The translations under genes and the position numbers were made by a program. Positions 45,480-56,560 of a stretch of DNA of 64,000 nt are shown here, piece after piece (the first letter of the stretch is position 1; each line of letters begins with the position of its first letter). Origin of the DNA: Nymphaea colorata (lineage: Eukaryota > Streptophyta > Magnoliopsida > Nymphaeales > Nymphaeaceae); contig NC_045148.1 of assembly GCF_008831285.2 (NCBI RefSeq), positions 6,949,001-7,013,000 on the forward strand. Direction: 5' to 3'. Below the pieces are notes generated by a model that searched no databases, had not been told where the DNA came from, and worked only from the letters and a program-made list of their open reading frames with translations.

Positions 45480-45830
45480 GGATCTGAATAAATCTGATTT
45501 GGATCACATATCAAAATAATTGGATACGGAGAAATTTCAGCATCAACAAGGAATGGGATCCTATTCAAATTCAATAAATGACATCCGATCATATTTAGAT
45601 TTGAATTTAGATACAAGAGTGAGATTGAGGCCAGATTTAATTTTAAATAAATATTTTCTATATCCAATACTCTTCTATTTTGAAAATCAACCAGATTCAG
45701 TTTAAAATTTCGTCTCAATTTTAGATGCGAATTTAAAAATGAGATCAGATTCATATTGCAAAATCAGATTTCTGATTTCAGATTCATTTATGACTCTTCT
45801 TCATTTCTATTCAAATTCAAACCCAAATAT
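45480..45830 (+). repeat. AT-rich dispersed repeat, copy 2
   Basis: This is a diverged relative of the repeat at 56200-56560 in the same orientation (shared CCAATACT/CTAATACT, TTTTGAAAAT, GGTTTAAAATTT-like and CAGATTTAAATTCAGA-like words in order). It lies upstream of sHSP gene 2. Confidence 0.6.
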
Positions 45831-46223
45831 GTAATCCATCGCTCTCTCTTTTTCTGTCATTTTACAAAAATAACAGCTCCATATGAATCTATCAGCTGTC
45901 CATGATGCCACCCTTTTAATCAAGAGGTCCAATCTTTTTAAGCAAATGGTCAGCCATGATTAGTTCTATCATTCTAAAACATAGTTCGATCATGAATCCG
46001 TTTAAATTCTATTCTTAAGAGATGACGTGAGCCTACATCTTCCCTTTTTTCTGATCCGACGTCTCCCTTTTCCGTATCTCGTAATCTTCAAATGAGATTC
46101 AAATTATGGATCTGGATGATCATTCGTGTTTGAAACAAGAATTAAATACTAAACGTCCACCGATCCATTGTCACCCGAACAAGACAAACACCGGACACCC
46201 AGTCGCGACCCACCTATCCCTGC

Positions 46224-46365
46224 TTCTAGAACCACCGAGTCCCCGTCCCCCTGGAAGCTCCCCGAACCAACTCCGGCCATCCGACAGTTGTTTGTCTTCC
46301 TCTCTGGCACTCTTCAGAAGCCTCCACACACCCTCTCTCTCCTATCATCTTGCCCTCTTATAAAA
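46224..46365 (+). promoter_or_regulatory. Promoter of sHSP gene 2 (HSE and TATA)
   Basis: A TTCTAGAA heat-shock element (46224-46231) is followed by GGAAGCTCCCCGAACC and a clear TATAAAA box (46359-46365), about 125 bp before the ATG. The same order (TCTAGAACC, GGAAGCTCC, TATAAAA) occurs on the minus strand in front of gene 3. Confidence 0.8.
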
Positions 46366-46489
46366 GTCATTTCTCCTTCCTATGCTCCAGCATCATCATC
46401 TGCTAGAAGCCCTTTCTGATCTACCCACACAATCTTCTTCCCCTTTCGAGGCGAAAACTTTGGTTCCATCTTTTCAGAGAGAAAAGAAA

Positions 46490-46993
46490 ATGGAAGTCTC
46501 ATTCGACCAGCCGCTGCTGTCGACTCTGCAATCGCTTCTGAGTATTCCAGACGAGATGGAGAAGTTGCTAAACGCGCCGACCCGCAGCTACGTGCGCGAC
46601 ACCAAGGCCATGGCCTACACTCCGGCTGACGTGAAGGAGTATCCATCGTCCTATGTCTTCGTCCTCGACATGCCGGGACTCAAGGCTGACGACATCAAGG
46701 TCCAGATCGAGAACGGCAATGTCCTGAGCATCAGCGGCGAGAGGAAGAGGGAGGAACAACCGCAACACAAGGAGAAGGAGGAGAAGGAGAAAGAAAAGGA
46801 AGAAGCGGAGGCTAAGTACTTGAGGATGGAGCGCAGGGTGGGGAAGTTCATGAGGAAGTTCACCCTACCGGAGAACGCCAACGCCGACGCCATCTCCGCC
46901 GCTTACCAGGACGGAGTGCTCACCGTGACTGTGCCCAAGGTGCCGCCGCCTGAGCCTAAGAAGCCTAAGACCATCGAGGTCAAGCTGGCTTGA
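46490..46993 (+). CDS. HSP20: Class II cytosolic small heat shock protein (gene 2)
   Basis: An intronless chaperone gene of 167 aa, start [20 protein letters not shown]. Class II hallmarks are [69 protein letters not shown] and [16 protein letters not shown]. Between the conserved ERKREE and [12 protein letters not shown] strands sits an enlarged Lys/Glu run (about 18 residues, [20 protein letters not shown]), the longest of the five paralogues. The frame is open further upstream, but ATG 46490 aligns with the other copies. It is nearly the same as gene 3, to which it is an inverted duplicate. A possible poly(A) signal AATAAA lies at 47154-47159. Confidence 0.97.
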   Translation: MEVSFDQPLLSTLQSLLSIPDEMEKLLNAPTRSYVRDTKAMAYTPADVKEYPSSYVFVLDMPGLKADDIKVQIENGNVLSISGERKREEQPQHKEKEEKEKEKEEAEAKYLRMERRVGKFMRKFTLPENANADAISAAYQDGVLTVTVPKVPPPEPKKPKTIEVKLA

Positions 46994-48237
46994 TGCAGGC
47001 CCTCTCTGGGGGTCGATCTCTGTTCCTTTCGATCAATGGTCCGTTCACTTGGGTGGTTTTTTTGATTGAGTTTCTCTTTTTTTGTTTCACTGGGGACCTT
47101 CTCCTTGTTTTCTGGTCATGCTGGTGATGGATCGTGTGCCTTTCCTTGCTCGTAATAAAGTTGTGTGATGAACAGGGAAAACATATATACACTTGCAGGC
47201 GTGTTGATTTGGTTTCAGCATTGCTTCCTGTTGTGCTCTGTGTCTGTCACATCCAAAAGAGGACTTCGTTCTTCTTCAAGGATGAATTGATTTCCTTGGA
47301 AAATTGTGGTTCGCGGCTTGTGATGGGCATGAGAGAGATGCTTATGAGAATTTGAATTTTGGCAAGCATATCATATCGTTTGGTGATTTTCCTTTCCTTG
47401 AAGGGAACGTCCGGTGCTAGGCACCCGGAAGCCAAGGCTTTAGCTTTTGCTTTGGGACCTGATTGGTTGCGACACCAGAAACGTATAACAAATCATATAG
47501 GAACCGTCGTTGACCTGAGTGTGCTCAGGCAGCCAAGTTGGCTGACTCGAACGAAAACCTAGCACGAGTCAAGGCCTCATTCGATCCGATAGCCCAATTT
47601 GGTCTGACTAAGCCTTGACTTTGCCTAACTTGGTCGGTTCAAGTTATTTTTAAAACTCGATGGCGTCGATAATAATCGACAAGTCAATTTATTGACTGAT
47701 CACCGATCCAGAGTTCGAAATTTGACAACTACAGCACTGCCATATGAATGCTGAAAATCCTTGCCTACATTCCAGCACCATTCCCCCAACTGTTTCTTAT
47801 TTTGGTGCCTTCACTCGGAAGCAACGAAATTTGAGCTGAGCCATAGCCCCCAGCCAAGATATTGGAAGCTGATAAGAACTTAAAAAAGTCTGTTTAGACG
47901 GGTTGTTTGAGCCGACCTTTCTTGTTGCTTTGAAAGAAGTTGACCCAAACCCCGAGTAATGTTGCTTTGAAGGAAGTTGACCCAAACCCCGAGTAAGGTA
48001 GTATCCCCCTTCCGTGCATGAATTACTCGGCAGATTCTCATATGTTCTACCCAAAGAAATGTCGAGGAAGCATATAAGGACTTAAAAAAGTCCGTTTACC
48101 TGATAGGTTGTTTGAGCAGACCTTTCTTGCTGTTTTGAAGGAAGTTGACCTAGACCACAAATAAGGTAGTATCCCCCCTCAGTGCCGAAATTACTTGGTA
48201 GATTCTCAGATGTTCTACCCAAAGAAATGTCAAAGGA
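46994..48237. other. 3' flank of sHSP gene 2 and repeat spacer
   Basis: The block 47240-47410 is similar to the reverse complement of 54960-55130 downstream of gene 3, marking the extent of their shared duplication. After it, about 47878-48240 is a tandem duplication. No other gene is recognised. Confidence 0.6.
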
Positions 48238-48240
48238 GTT
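47878..48240. repeat. Tandem duplication, ~202-bp period, with inner 37-bp repeat
   Basis: Two copies (47878 and 48080 starts) share ACTTAAAAAAGTC, GGTTGTTTGAGC, GAAGGAAGTTGACC and CTACCCAAAGAAATGTC. The first copy also contains an internal 37-bp direct duplication (47925 and 47962). It lies just in front of the retroelement fossil. Confidence 0.75.
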
Positions 48241-48944
48241 GCCACTGAGACATGACAACTACAATGAAATAGAATTGGTACCAAGCGCTCGGCCTCTTGC
48301 CCAGGCCCCATATCAAATGTTCCTTCCAGGGTTGGCCGAACTGCAATGAGAGCTCGATTGGATGCTGGCCACATCCAAGAGTCGAAGGCCTCTTATGAAG
48401 TGCCATTCTTGTTCCAATGCAAGAAGGGTGGTTATCTACAGATGTGTGTGGATTACATAGCTTTGAACAAGCTCGTTATCAAGAACAAGCACCTTGTTCC
48501 TTGAGTGGAAGACTCGTTCGATCAACTGTTCAACACCCAATTTTTCACTAAGTTAGATTTGTGGTCTGGGTATTATCAGGTGAGGATTGCATAGGAGGAT
48601 GAGCTGAAAGCGACATGTATTACTCGTTATGGCTTGTTTGAATACATTATAATGCCTTTTGAGCTTTGTAATGCACAAACCACATTTTATAATTTAATGA
48701 ATAATGTGTTTGAGCCTTACATCGATGATTTTGTGGTTGTGTATTTGGACGACATTGTGATTTATAGTTTGTTTATAGTTTTCACGTCTAGCACTTAAAA
48801 TTGGTGTTCTCTAAGTTGCGAGAGAATAAGTTGTATTTGAAGTAGGAAAAATGCACATTCGCTCAGCCAATGGTCCTTTTTTTAGGCCACTTCATCAGCC
48901 ATAGAAAGATGGAGATGGATTCTCAAAAGGTTCTTGCCATCGTT

Positions 48945-49530
48945 GACTCGTCTCTCTTGGCAAATTTCATGTGATCATCGTCATTTTCAAATCATGACTT
49001 TCAAGTTTCGGCTATTAATATGTCTATTTATAATATGTACTTTTAGTTCTTTATGAAGACTTATATATATAAAGTTCATAATGAAAGAGTGATCCATATT
49101 CTTCATGTGAGAATCACTAACAAAGTTTATGAAGACTTATATATAATAATGTTCATAATGAAACGGTGATCCATACTCTTTATGTGAGAATCACCTACAA
49201 AGTTTATAATGAGATATATAATAATGTTCATAATGAAATGGTGATCCATACTTTTCATGTGAGATTCATCTACAGAGTTTCCAATCCTCATTAATCTGAT
49301 TCGGCGGCCGTATGAATCAAACTCCAATCAAACTCAATTGAAGTGATAGATTAAAAGAAAGAAAAGAAGATGCCAACCGGCTAAGGCTTTCTTATAATTG
49401 ATCAACTTCATTTAAGCGAAAAATTAAATCCTAAGTCTAGATAAGGGATTCTAATCAAATCCAATAGAAATGAAAGAATCTAAAAGCAACAAATGGAAGA
49501 GTCCATTGAAACAAAGGTCATACATCTTGT
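48945..49530 (+). repeat. Dispersed repeat R1, copy 2, inside the fossil
   Basis: This copy of the repeat at 44516-44965 separates two copies of a ~105-bp piece of the reverse-transcriptase region. It holds three tandem variants (period about 76 bp, 49051-49278) of the ATAATGTTCATAATGAAA/GTGATCCATAC block that is single in copy 1. Confidence 0.75.
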
Positions 49531-49689
49531 ATTTGAAGTAGGAAAAATGCACATTCGCTCAGCCAAGAGTCCTCTTTTTAGGCCACTTCATCAGCATAGA
49601 AAGATGGAGATGGATTCTTAAAAGGTTCTTGCCATTGTTGATTGGCCAACCCTCACAAATGTGTCAGAACTTCAGTCTTTCCTGGGCCT

Positions 49690-50810
49690 AGCAACTAATT
49701 TGATGGGTCTTTCTTCCACCATGTTCTTTATGTCAAACATTAATGAAAAAAATGTCTTGACATAATCTCGAATGGTCTCAACTGCTTAAGACGTCACAGA
49801 CATTCTCAAGCAATCCATGTGACATTCGAAGGTAGGAACTGATGCGTAAGTTCCTGCTTCATTTCGATCCAAGTAGCGATAGGCATCATGCCCGCATGGC
49901 TACCTTCTTCTAGCTTGGTCCATCATCACAATTTGACGTCACTATACAAATACATAACCACGACAGTGACTTTGCCATCCTCTTTGTTATAGACAGCTTT
50001 GAAATATTGCTCTACGTCTCAAAGGTAGCTCTCAAGGTCCTTCCTTAACAATGGCCACCATGGAAAGGTTTAGGTTCTCGGACTTTATTTTTGACGTCTC
50101 CTCTATGGTCGCTCCCGGCGCACAACGCACAACAACAAGTTCTTGCTACGAGACTAGTCAAGTTTCCTTAAGCTCGTTAAGAACGTCTTCAAACATGCCA
50201 TCCGAACAAGCAGTGAGTCCCTTCATCTGATTCTCAAGGAGCGTTAGATGCTCAAGGATCTGATGGTTATCCGACGAAGCAGAAGACACTTGAGTCGTTA
50301 CTGAGTCAATGAATTCTTTCAAGTGAGAGTCATGACTCTCGAGTCTTCATAGTTAAACCTAGCTCTGATACCAACTGTTATAGGGATGAATTTTTATTTC
50401 ATTGTCAACATGTATGGCTCAAGTTTGTAGCTTACACTTACTTGCCAAATCACCACCTGTATGAACAAGTAAACTCAAAGGAACAAGGGAGAACCCAGCT
50501 TTGCCTCAACTTGAGGACTTAGTCATTTTTATCAACCAAAACTTACAAAATAGTCAAAGCAAATATATGCACCCTTCCAAGTTGTGCTAGGCCAACTGGC
50601 CATCACTTCAATTGACTTAAGTATTTTAAGTTCAGGAAAATGACTTGCAGGCATGAAGATGCCTTAGGTTAGGCGCGAGGCTATGGCAGAAGTAAGAGAC
50701 TGCTTAGCAAGTCCATAAAAAGAACGAAAAAGATAGTCGATAGAACCATAAAAAGAATGAAAAAGGTAGTTGATAAAAAGAAATAGCCCTTATAATTTAA
50801 GGAAAGAGAC
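49690..50810 (-). mobile_element. Antisense LTR retroelement fragment: gag, PBS, LTR
   Basis: On the minus strand a gag-like segment (49700-50060; VMYLYSDVKLWW and MKQELTHQFLPSN fit the retrotransposon gag family) is preceded by a primer-binding site TGGTATCAGAGC (complement of initiator Met-tRNA; about 50362-50374) abutting an LTR end (TG/CA boundary at 50376). It is a broken 5' part of a second gypsy-type element lying opposite to, and nested in, the chromovirus fossil. The outer LTR end is uncertain. Confidence 0.75.
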
Positions 50811-51235
50811 TAAGTTTTGTTGAAACTAACTCTCCAAATTTAAAAGAAGTGAGCAACAAGGTGATCCATCATGGTGGTTTAGTATCAAGGTATGATGGCT
50901 CTTTCAAGGTGCTAAGGAAGATTGGTGACTTAGCTTACAGATTAGAACTACCCACAAGGATCAAATTCCACCCATATTTCATGTAAGTTTTCTCAAGCCT
51001 TTCCGCAAATATGAAGAGGACCCAACTAAGTCAGCGTCTATAAGGGTTCTATCTAGTGTGAGTGTACAATTTGACAAGGAGGTTGCTCAAATTCTGGACC
51101 ATAGATTGAAAAGGCACAACAAGGCCAACTATTACTAAGAATTTTTTGTAAGATGGAAGGGTTGGCTGGAAAGTGAAGACAACTGAGAGAGGGGTGCTAA
51201 CTTATGGCAATTCGAAGATGAAGTGTAGGAGTAAT

Positions 51236-54200
51236 TGGCCTCGACAGGGACGTCGAGCACAGTTGGTGGGGGAGGTCCATAAGACCATGCCCTGACCCCT
51301 GGCCGAGGATGGCCTGGCGCCAAGGCATGGACAACACTTACCTGGTTTCTAGGAAACAACAGTAGGTCACAACTCGACAACAACAGACAACAAGGCAAAA
51401 ATCCATAAGGGGTTCAAAGTTTATGGTAGGCCATGAGCTTTTGGTGTTTTTTCTATACGAGGAGCAATCACCCTTTCCACCTATATAGGGACTATTATCG
51501 GTTGAGGGTTATCAGCCTCTCAACACATGACCACTGTGAAATGAAAGGTTGGTGATATGGGCTAGCCAACCGCTCGGCCGACGCATGCCGAGAGCACCGC
51601 TAAGGGTAGCTGTTAGGTTCTAAGTCTGGTGCGACAGAATTGGCGATGCTGACGGCCAATCCTACTCCCAAGATCTATGAGACCTTCAATAGAAGGAAAG
51701 ATAATAGAATAAAATATTAATTACAACCTTGAATTCTCAAGCGGACAGTCACCCCGCCGCAAAATCAAATAGGTCAAGGAGTATAAGTGAGGTTGACCCG
51801 CCCCCAATGTCAAGCCTACTACAAAAATTACTAGAGAGGTGTCGTGCTTTTTCGACTGCAAGCGATACATCAATAACAATCTTCACTCAAACATACATTC
51901 AAACCATGCCAAACCATCCTGCCATTCATGCCTAGGCAAAACAAGCCATGCCCAATTGGTTCAAGTAACCCAAAATAGTGTCCTAGGCCGAGTGGGCTTT
52001 GGAGGGATTTTCGCCAGTTACACACCAAGGGGACGGGCTGAAAGCAAGTACACCCCTTCCTCGAATCTATAGGGTCTCACATCCCAGGGCTTTGCCCGGG
52101 GTTTCCACAAGCTAATCACCAAGGGTAAAGTCTGGCAACAAGGGGCTGCCCCTTGGTATTTGGCGTCCTCCACGCGCACGGGCAACAACGGTGCCCGGTC
52201 TACCTTGCAAGAATCAAGTGATAAGAATTCACTGATCTATCAAGTAATCTGAGAGGAATAAGAGAAATGGATTGCAATCACCAGAAGCCCGTAAATCTCC
52301 AAAGTGTTGTGAACGAATGGGGGAAGCAGTCGCCGGATGTCGCCGGCGAGTGCCTTCCTTCTCTCGGCCTCAACCAGCTCATGGCCGTGGGTTGTATCTC
52401 CACGTCATTGACGGTTTTCTCAAGTCAATGATAGAGCAAAACAACAAATCAACGTTCAATCAAAGGATAAGAATGAACTTTTAGTCGGTAGAGTCGTCAC
52501 CGTGTTGACCGTATGAACCTCGGTCAATTGGATCAGATTGTTCAACCCACTAAAAATGAAAATCTTGTCCTCAGGGTTGCCTAGTCTGAAAATTCACAAG
52601 CTTTTATATATTCACCTGCCCACAATTTTTAGATTGTTTTTTGCGTTATTAACAATCTTCGTGAACACCAATGACCTTGATTTAGAAACCAAACAACATA
52701 ACAAGGCTGGTGATGTTTGTGAATCAGACCTTATCGCCGGAAAATGTTGGCGGACGTTGCAACTCTACTCGCACTCTTGGTTTGCTCTTAGAGTTCTGGC
52801 TGCAAGGTCGCCGGCTGCATGCGATCGACTCCAACTCCTCCAAAGTGAACCCATCCAAGAATAACACCAAGACAAATAGGCAATAGTTATAATCTGCTTA
52901 AGGAACGAATGCAAGATGCCTAGGATGAAACACTTCACCAGATTCCTATAGGACCCCAAGGAAGAAATGAATTTGGGGGAGACAAGCATTGGAAGCACCA
53001 ACACACACGCGTCTTCCTATCTCCGGTGAAAGACCCCACTGCGACAGGAGTTTCGGTGGTCCTTGTCTTCAATTCTAATGGTTGGAGACGGCGATATCTC
53101 CCTCGGTTGTGGCTTGATTCCTCCTTCCAACTAGGGTGCAGCCGTTCCAGGTGATCTCCTCTCGATTTAGACAGATGGGTTAGTGAGATCACCTTCCAAT
53201 CTCGGAGTTGGACCCTCCAAGTGGCGTGTGTCACCTCCTCCCTTCGGCCTAGCCTCCTTCCAATGTCCTCTCCTTCCGATTTGAGCTCCTCCCAAAAATG
53301 ACGCAAGGCAAGATCCTCTCACCCCACATGTGGCAGATTTTCCTTGTAGTTGAATTCGAATACATTCCGGATTTAGTGGATGCAAGATCTCCTTTTAAGT
53401 GGGATGGAAGGCAAGTGTTTCCCATTGGGTGACATGAGGCAGTCCTCCTTACCGAATTTGAGTTGCTTTCGAGTTGGAAGCTCGCGAGTTCTCCTCTAGG
53501 TGGCAGTGAATGATACTTCCTATCTTGGAGGAGATATCTTGGGAATGGATCGGCTTCCCTCTTGGCACTCGGGTTCTTCGTTCGCAGCCACCTTCCCTCC
53601 TTAGATCGAAATACCCAAATGCACAGCCAAATAAATCACTTAATCAATCATAGAAATAATTCAAAAGAGGCAATCAATCATGGTCACGTCACCAGATTTC
53701 TAGGGATACCCAAATTCGAACAAAATTGGGATGCAGTTGCCTCTTTTGGCTAAGGCTCTTTGGTCGTCGCCGGTGCTACTCCATTTTTCGGTCGAGGCTG
53801 GTTCGATGGACAATTCAACTCCGAATCAAATGAAACTTAGATATATTGAAGTTGAAATTTGGATGGTTTCAATGGTATAGGTCACATCCATATATCTCCA
53901 TTCGCCGGATTCCGACGTTTTGATTTGCTGCAATGCCGGGGGTTCTAGCCAGTAAGTTGCGTTTAGAATAAGTTAGCGTCGTTAAGAGAAACAATTAATC
54001 AATAAGAACTGGATGAGGACAAACCATCTGACGGAAATCGTGTGATTAGCGTCGTTAAGAGAAACAATTAATCAATAAGAACTGGATGAGGACAAACCAT
54101 CTGACCGAAATCGTGTGGCTGTCCGCACATTAGATGAACGAGATCGGGATGTGACCAAACATCCTACCTAAAGCACCGTGGAGATCTCGGGTACTTATTT

Positions 54201-54900
54201 TTGTTAGAATGCTTGTCCGTGGTCGTCATCTATACACTTCCAAAAAGTGGTTTGGAGGTAAAATTTTGATTTTACTGTCAAAACCAGGTTTCAAAATGCA
54301 AGGAAATTGGTATTTTAATCCTATTATTAATAAGATTCCACCTAAATGACTTCCCAAGTGACACCGTGAGAATTTTTTAACTCTTTCTACAGCATAACCT
54401 GAGGTGTAGTTTTTACTATTAAGTCTTAAAAAATAAATTTATACTCGCAAAACAAGTATTTTCTAGATTTCAAATAATTTAAAAATTAAACTGCATAGAA
54501 AGAGAAACAGGTGCCAGGACTACACATGATCCGATGCATTTCAGCAGCAAGATAAATCAAAACAACCCGATTGCTCATACTAGTGTTGCATGAACTTAAC
54601 TTACGTATGTTCACCATTGCTGGCCGTCAAAACGTTTTCTTAGCACAGAAAAAAAGAACGAAGAACAACTTCATTTCCAACCAACAGGGTCCTCCCCTAC
54701 AAGGTGTCTCTGATTCCAGGATGATCTATCTTCTGGTGCTTGAACTCTGAAAAGGAAATTATTACAGTTTTTATATGGACAATCAGAATGGCCCTCTCAA
54801 GTCTCATCATTCCACTAGGTCACTGGAATCCAAATCTCTTTCAACATTCACAGATAAAAGACAATCACGGCCGGAAAAATCGCATGACTCAAAACGTTTT
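51236..54900. other. Repeat-derived spacer
   Basis: No host gene is recognised. Sequence up to about 53950 reads like degraded LTR and untranslated parts of retroelements, but no LTR pair could be matched by eye. A 73-bp tandem duplication lies at 53973-54118. Confidence 0.4.
53973..54118. repeat. 73-bp tandem duplication
   Basis: Two nearly identical copies beginning TTAGCGTCGTTAAGAGAAAC (53973 and 54046) differ at only a base or two (CTGACGG versus CTGACCG), so the duplication is recent. Confidence 0.9.
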
Positions 54901-55372
54901 CCTGTTTCTCACGCACCCTTTTACCCGGATTATGAAATCGCCTGAAATCTTCCAAGCACGGCAACTTTCCTTTTATCGAATCACCAAAGCAAACAACGGA
55001 CTCCATTTGCTTGCCAAGATCTCAAGATTCTCAGAGACATCCTCCCTCGTACTTATCACAAGCTTGGAACCATAATTTTCCCATGAAATCAATTCATCCT
55101 TCAACAACAACAAAGCCCGCTTCAGCCGGCGGTAGAAACAGAGCACCGGTGAGAACAAGACGAAAAACAAAAGTAACACAGCAAGCATAGAGACGTTTTC
55201 ACCGTTTATTACAAAAGCTGATTACAAGGAAGACAAAAGGAAGCACACTGCCATATACAGAAAAAGGGAAAAAATCTCAAGAAATCAAAGAGGGGCGAAC
55301 TCATCCAAAGACCACCGAGTGAAGAGGCAAATGATAGAAGATAACGGAGGACGAGCCCAGAGAGCGTCCGCT

Positions 55373-55867
55373 TCAAGCCACCTTGACCTCGATGGTCTTA
55401 GGCTTCTTAGGCTCAGGTGGCGGCACCTTAGGCACGGTCACGGTGAGCACTCCGTCCTGGCAAACGGCGGAGATGGCGTCGGCGTTGGCGTTCTCCGGCA
55501 GCGTGAACTTCCTCATCAACTTCCCCACCCTGCGCTCCATCCTCAAGTACTTAGCCTCCGCTTCTTCCTTTTCTTTCTCCTTCTCCTTCTGTCGCGGATG
55601 CTCATCCCTTTTCCTCTCGCCGCTGATGCTGAGGACATTGCCGTTCTCGATCTGGACCTTGATATCCTCAGCCTTGAGTCCCGGCATGTCGAGAACGAAG
55701 ACGAAGGAGGAGGGATACTCCTTCACGTCGGCCGGAGTGTAGGCCATGGCCTTGGTGTCCTGCACATAGCTGCGTGTGGGCGCGTTCAACAACTTCTCCA
55801 TCTCATCTGGAACGCTCAGAAGCGATTGCACAGTCGACAGCAGCGGTTGATCGAATGTGAATTCCAT
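55373..55867 (-). CDS. HSP20: Class II cytosolic small heat shock protein (gene 3)
   Basis: Intronless, 164 aa, on the minus strand, start [20 protein letters not shown]. It closely matches gene 2 throughout, with a slightly shorter Lys/Glu run ([18 protein letters not shown]) between the ERKRDE and [11 protein letters not shown] strands. It differs from every paralogue by SYVQDTKAM (Gln for Arg) and has [11 protein letters not shown], the common class II form. A TATAAAAG box (complement of 55997-56004) and TCTAGAACC plus GGAAGCTCC heat-shock-type sites (56101-56145) lie upstream in the same order as in gene 2. A possible poly(A) signal lies at 55205-55210. Confidence 0.97.
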   Translation of the reverse strand: MEFTFDQPLLSTVQSLLSVPDEMEKLLNAPTRSYVQDTKAMAYTPADVKEYPSSFVFVLDMPGLKAEDIKVQIENGNVLSISGERKRDEHPRQKEKEKEKEEAEAKYLRMERRVGKLMRKFTLPENANADAISAVCQDGVLTVTVPKVPPPEPKKPKTIEVKVA

Positions 55868-55996
55868 TTTCTTCTGCCCTGGAAAAATGGAACCAAGGTT
55901 TTCACCCCTCGAGAGAAAGATGTCAAGGGGTGTCGCTCAGAAGATATCAATGGGCTTCTACCAACAACGATGGTGAAGGAGAGGACGGGGAAATGG

Positions 55997-56145
55997 CTTT
56001 TATACGAGGGCAAGACAAACAACAGGAAGGAGAGAGAGGGTGTATGTGGAAGCTTGTGAAGAGGGCCAGAGGAAGACGTGCAATTGTTGAAGAAGGGCTC
56101 GAGTTGGTTACAGGAGCTTCCACCGGCGACTGGGTGGTTCTAGAC
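55997..56145 (-). promoter_or_regulatory. Promoter of sHSP gene 3 (TATA and HSE)
   Basis: Read on the minus strand, TCTAGAACC and GGAAGCTCC (heat-shock-type half sites) precede TATAAAAG. The arrangement mirrors the gene 2 promoter, as expected for an inverted duplicate. Confidence 0.75.
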
Positions 56146-56199
56146 GCGCGGACAGGTGGGCCGCCACTGGGTGTGCGCGGTGTGACAAGGATCCGAAAA

Positions 56200-56560
56200 A
56201 ATGGGATATAAAAAACAGTTTAATATTTGATTAAAAAATTGGATCCGATTTGAATTTAATAAATAGCATTTGATCAAAGATTTGGATTCGAATATACATA
56301 TATATATTCAATTAGATTCAAATACTGATTTGCATCAATTCATTTTTAAACAAATATCTTGCATCTAATACTATTAAATTTTGAAAATTGGTAAATTCCG
56401 GTTTAAAATTTAGATTCAGACTCAGATATAAATATAATAGTCACATTCGAATCAGATTCGAATTATAAAATGAAATTTCAGATTTAAATTCAGATATGAC
56501 TTTTACTTATTCGAATATGTGAATATCTGAAAAAACCGATATAATTAAAGATATATTTGA
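56200..56560 (+). repeat. AT-rich dispersed repeat, copy 3
   Basis: This is related to 45480-45830 and 39180-39320. It lies upstream of sHSP gene 3 but in the same absolute orientation as the copy upstream of gene 2, so it was not carried by the inverted gene duplication. Confidence 0.6.

Larger units (their letters stand above)
43327..46220. other. Spacer between sHSP genes 1 and 2
   Basis: No gene is recognised. It contains a dispersed repeat copy at about 44516-44965 and an AT-rich repeat copy at about 45480-45830, with AT-rich low-complexity DNA elsewhere. Confidence 0.55.
48238..51235 (+). mobile_element. Ty3/gypsy chromovirus-type retroelement fossil
   Basis: Remnants of the reverse-transcriptase region (about 48238-48945, with a duplicated piece at 49531-49690; recognisable TKLDLWSGYYQVR and VVVYLDDIVIY) are followed, after inserted material, by the integrase C-terminal part and a chromodomain (about 50818-51230; FDKEVAQILDHRLKRH then FVRWKGW). 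The element is broken in many places and interrupted by insertions, and it appears old. Its ends could not be fixed. Confidence 0.85.

Noticed and set aside
55319-56059. 246-aa plus-strand open frame across sHSP gene 3
   Set aside because: It is antisense to a clear sHSP coding region; its length comes from the GC-rich third positions of gene 3, and it has no recognisable domain.
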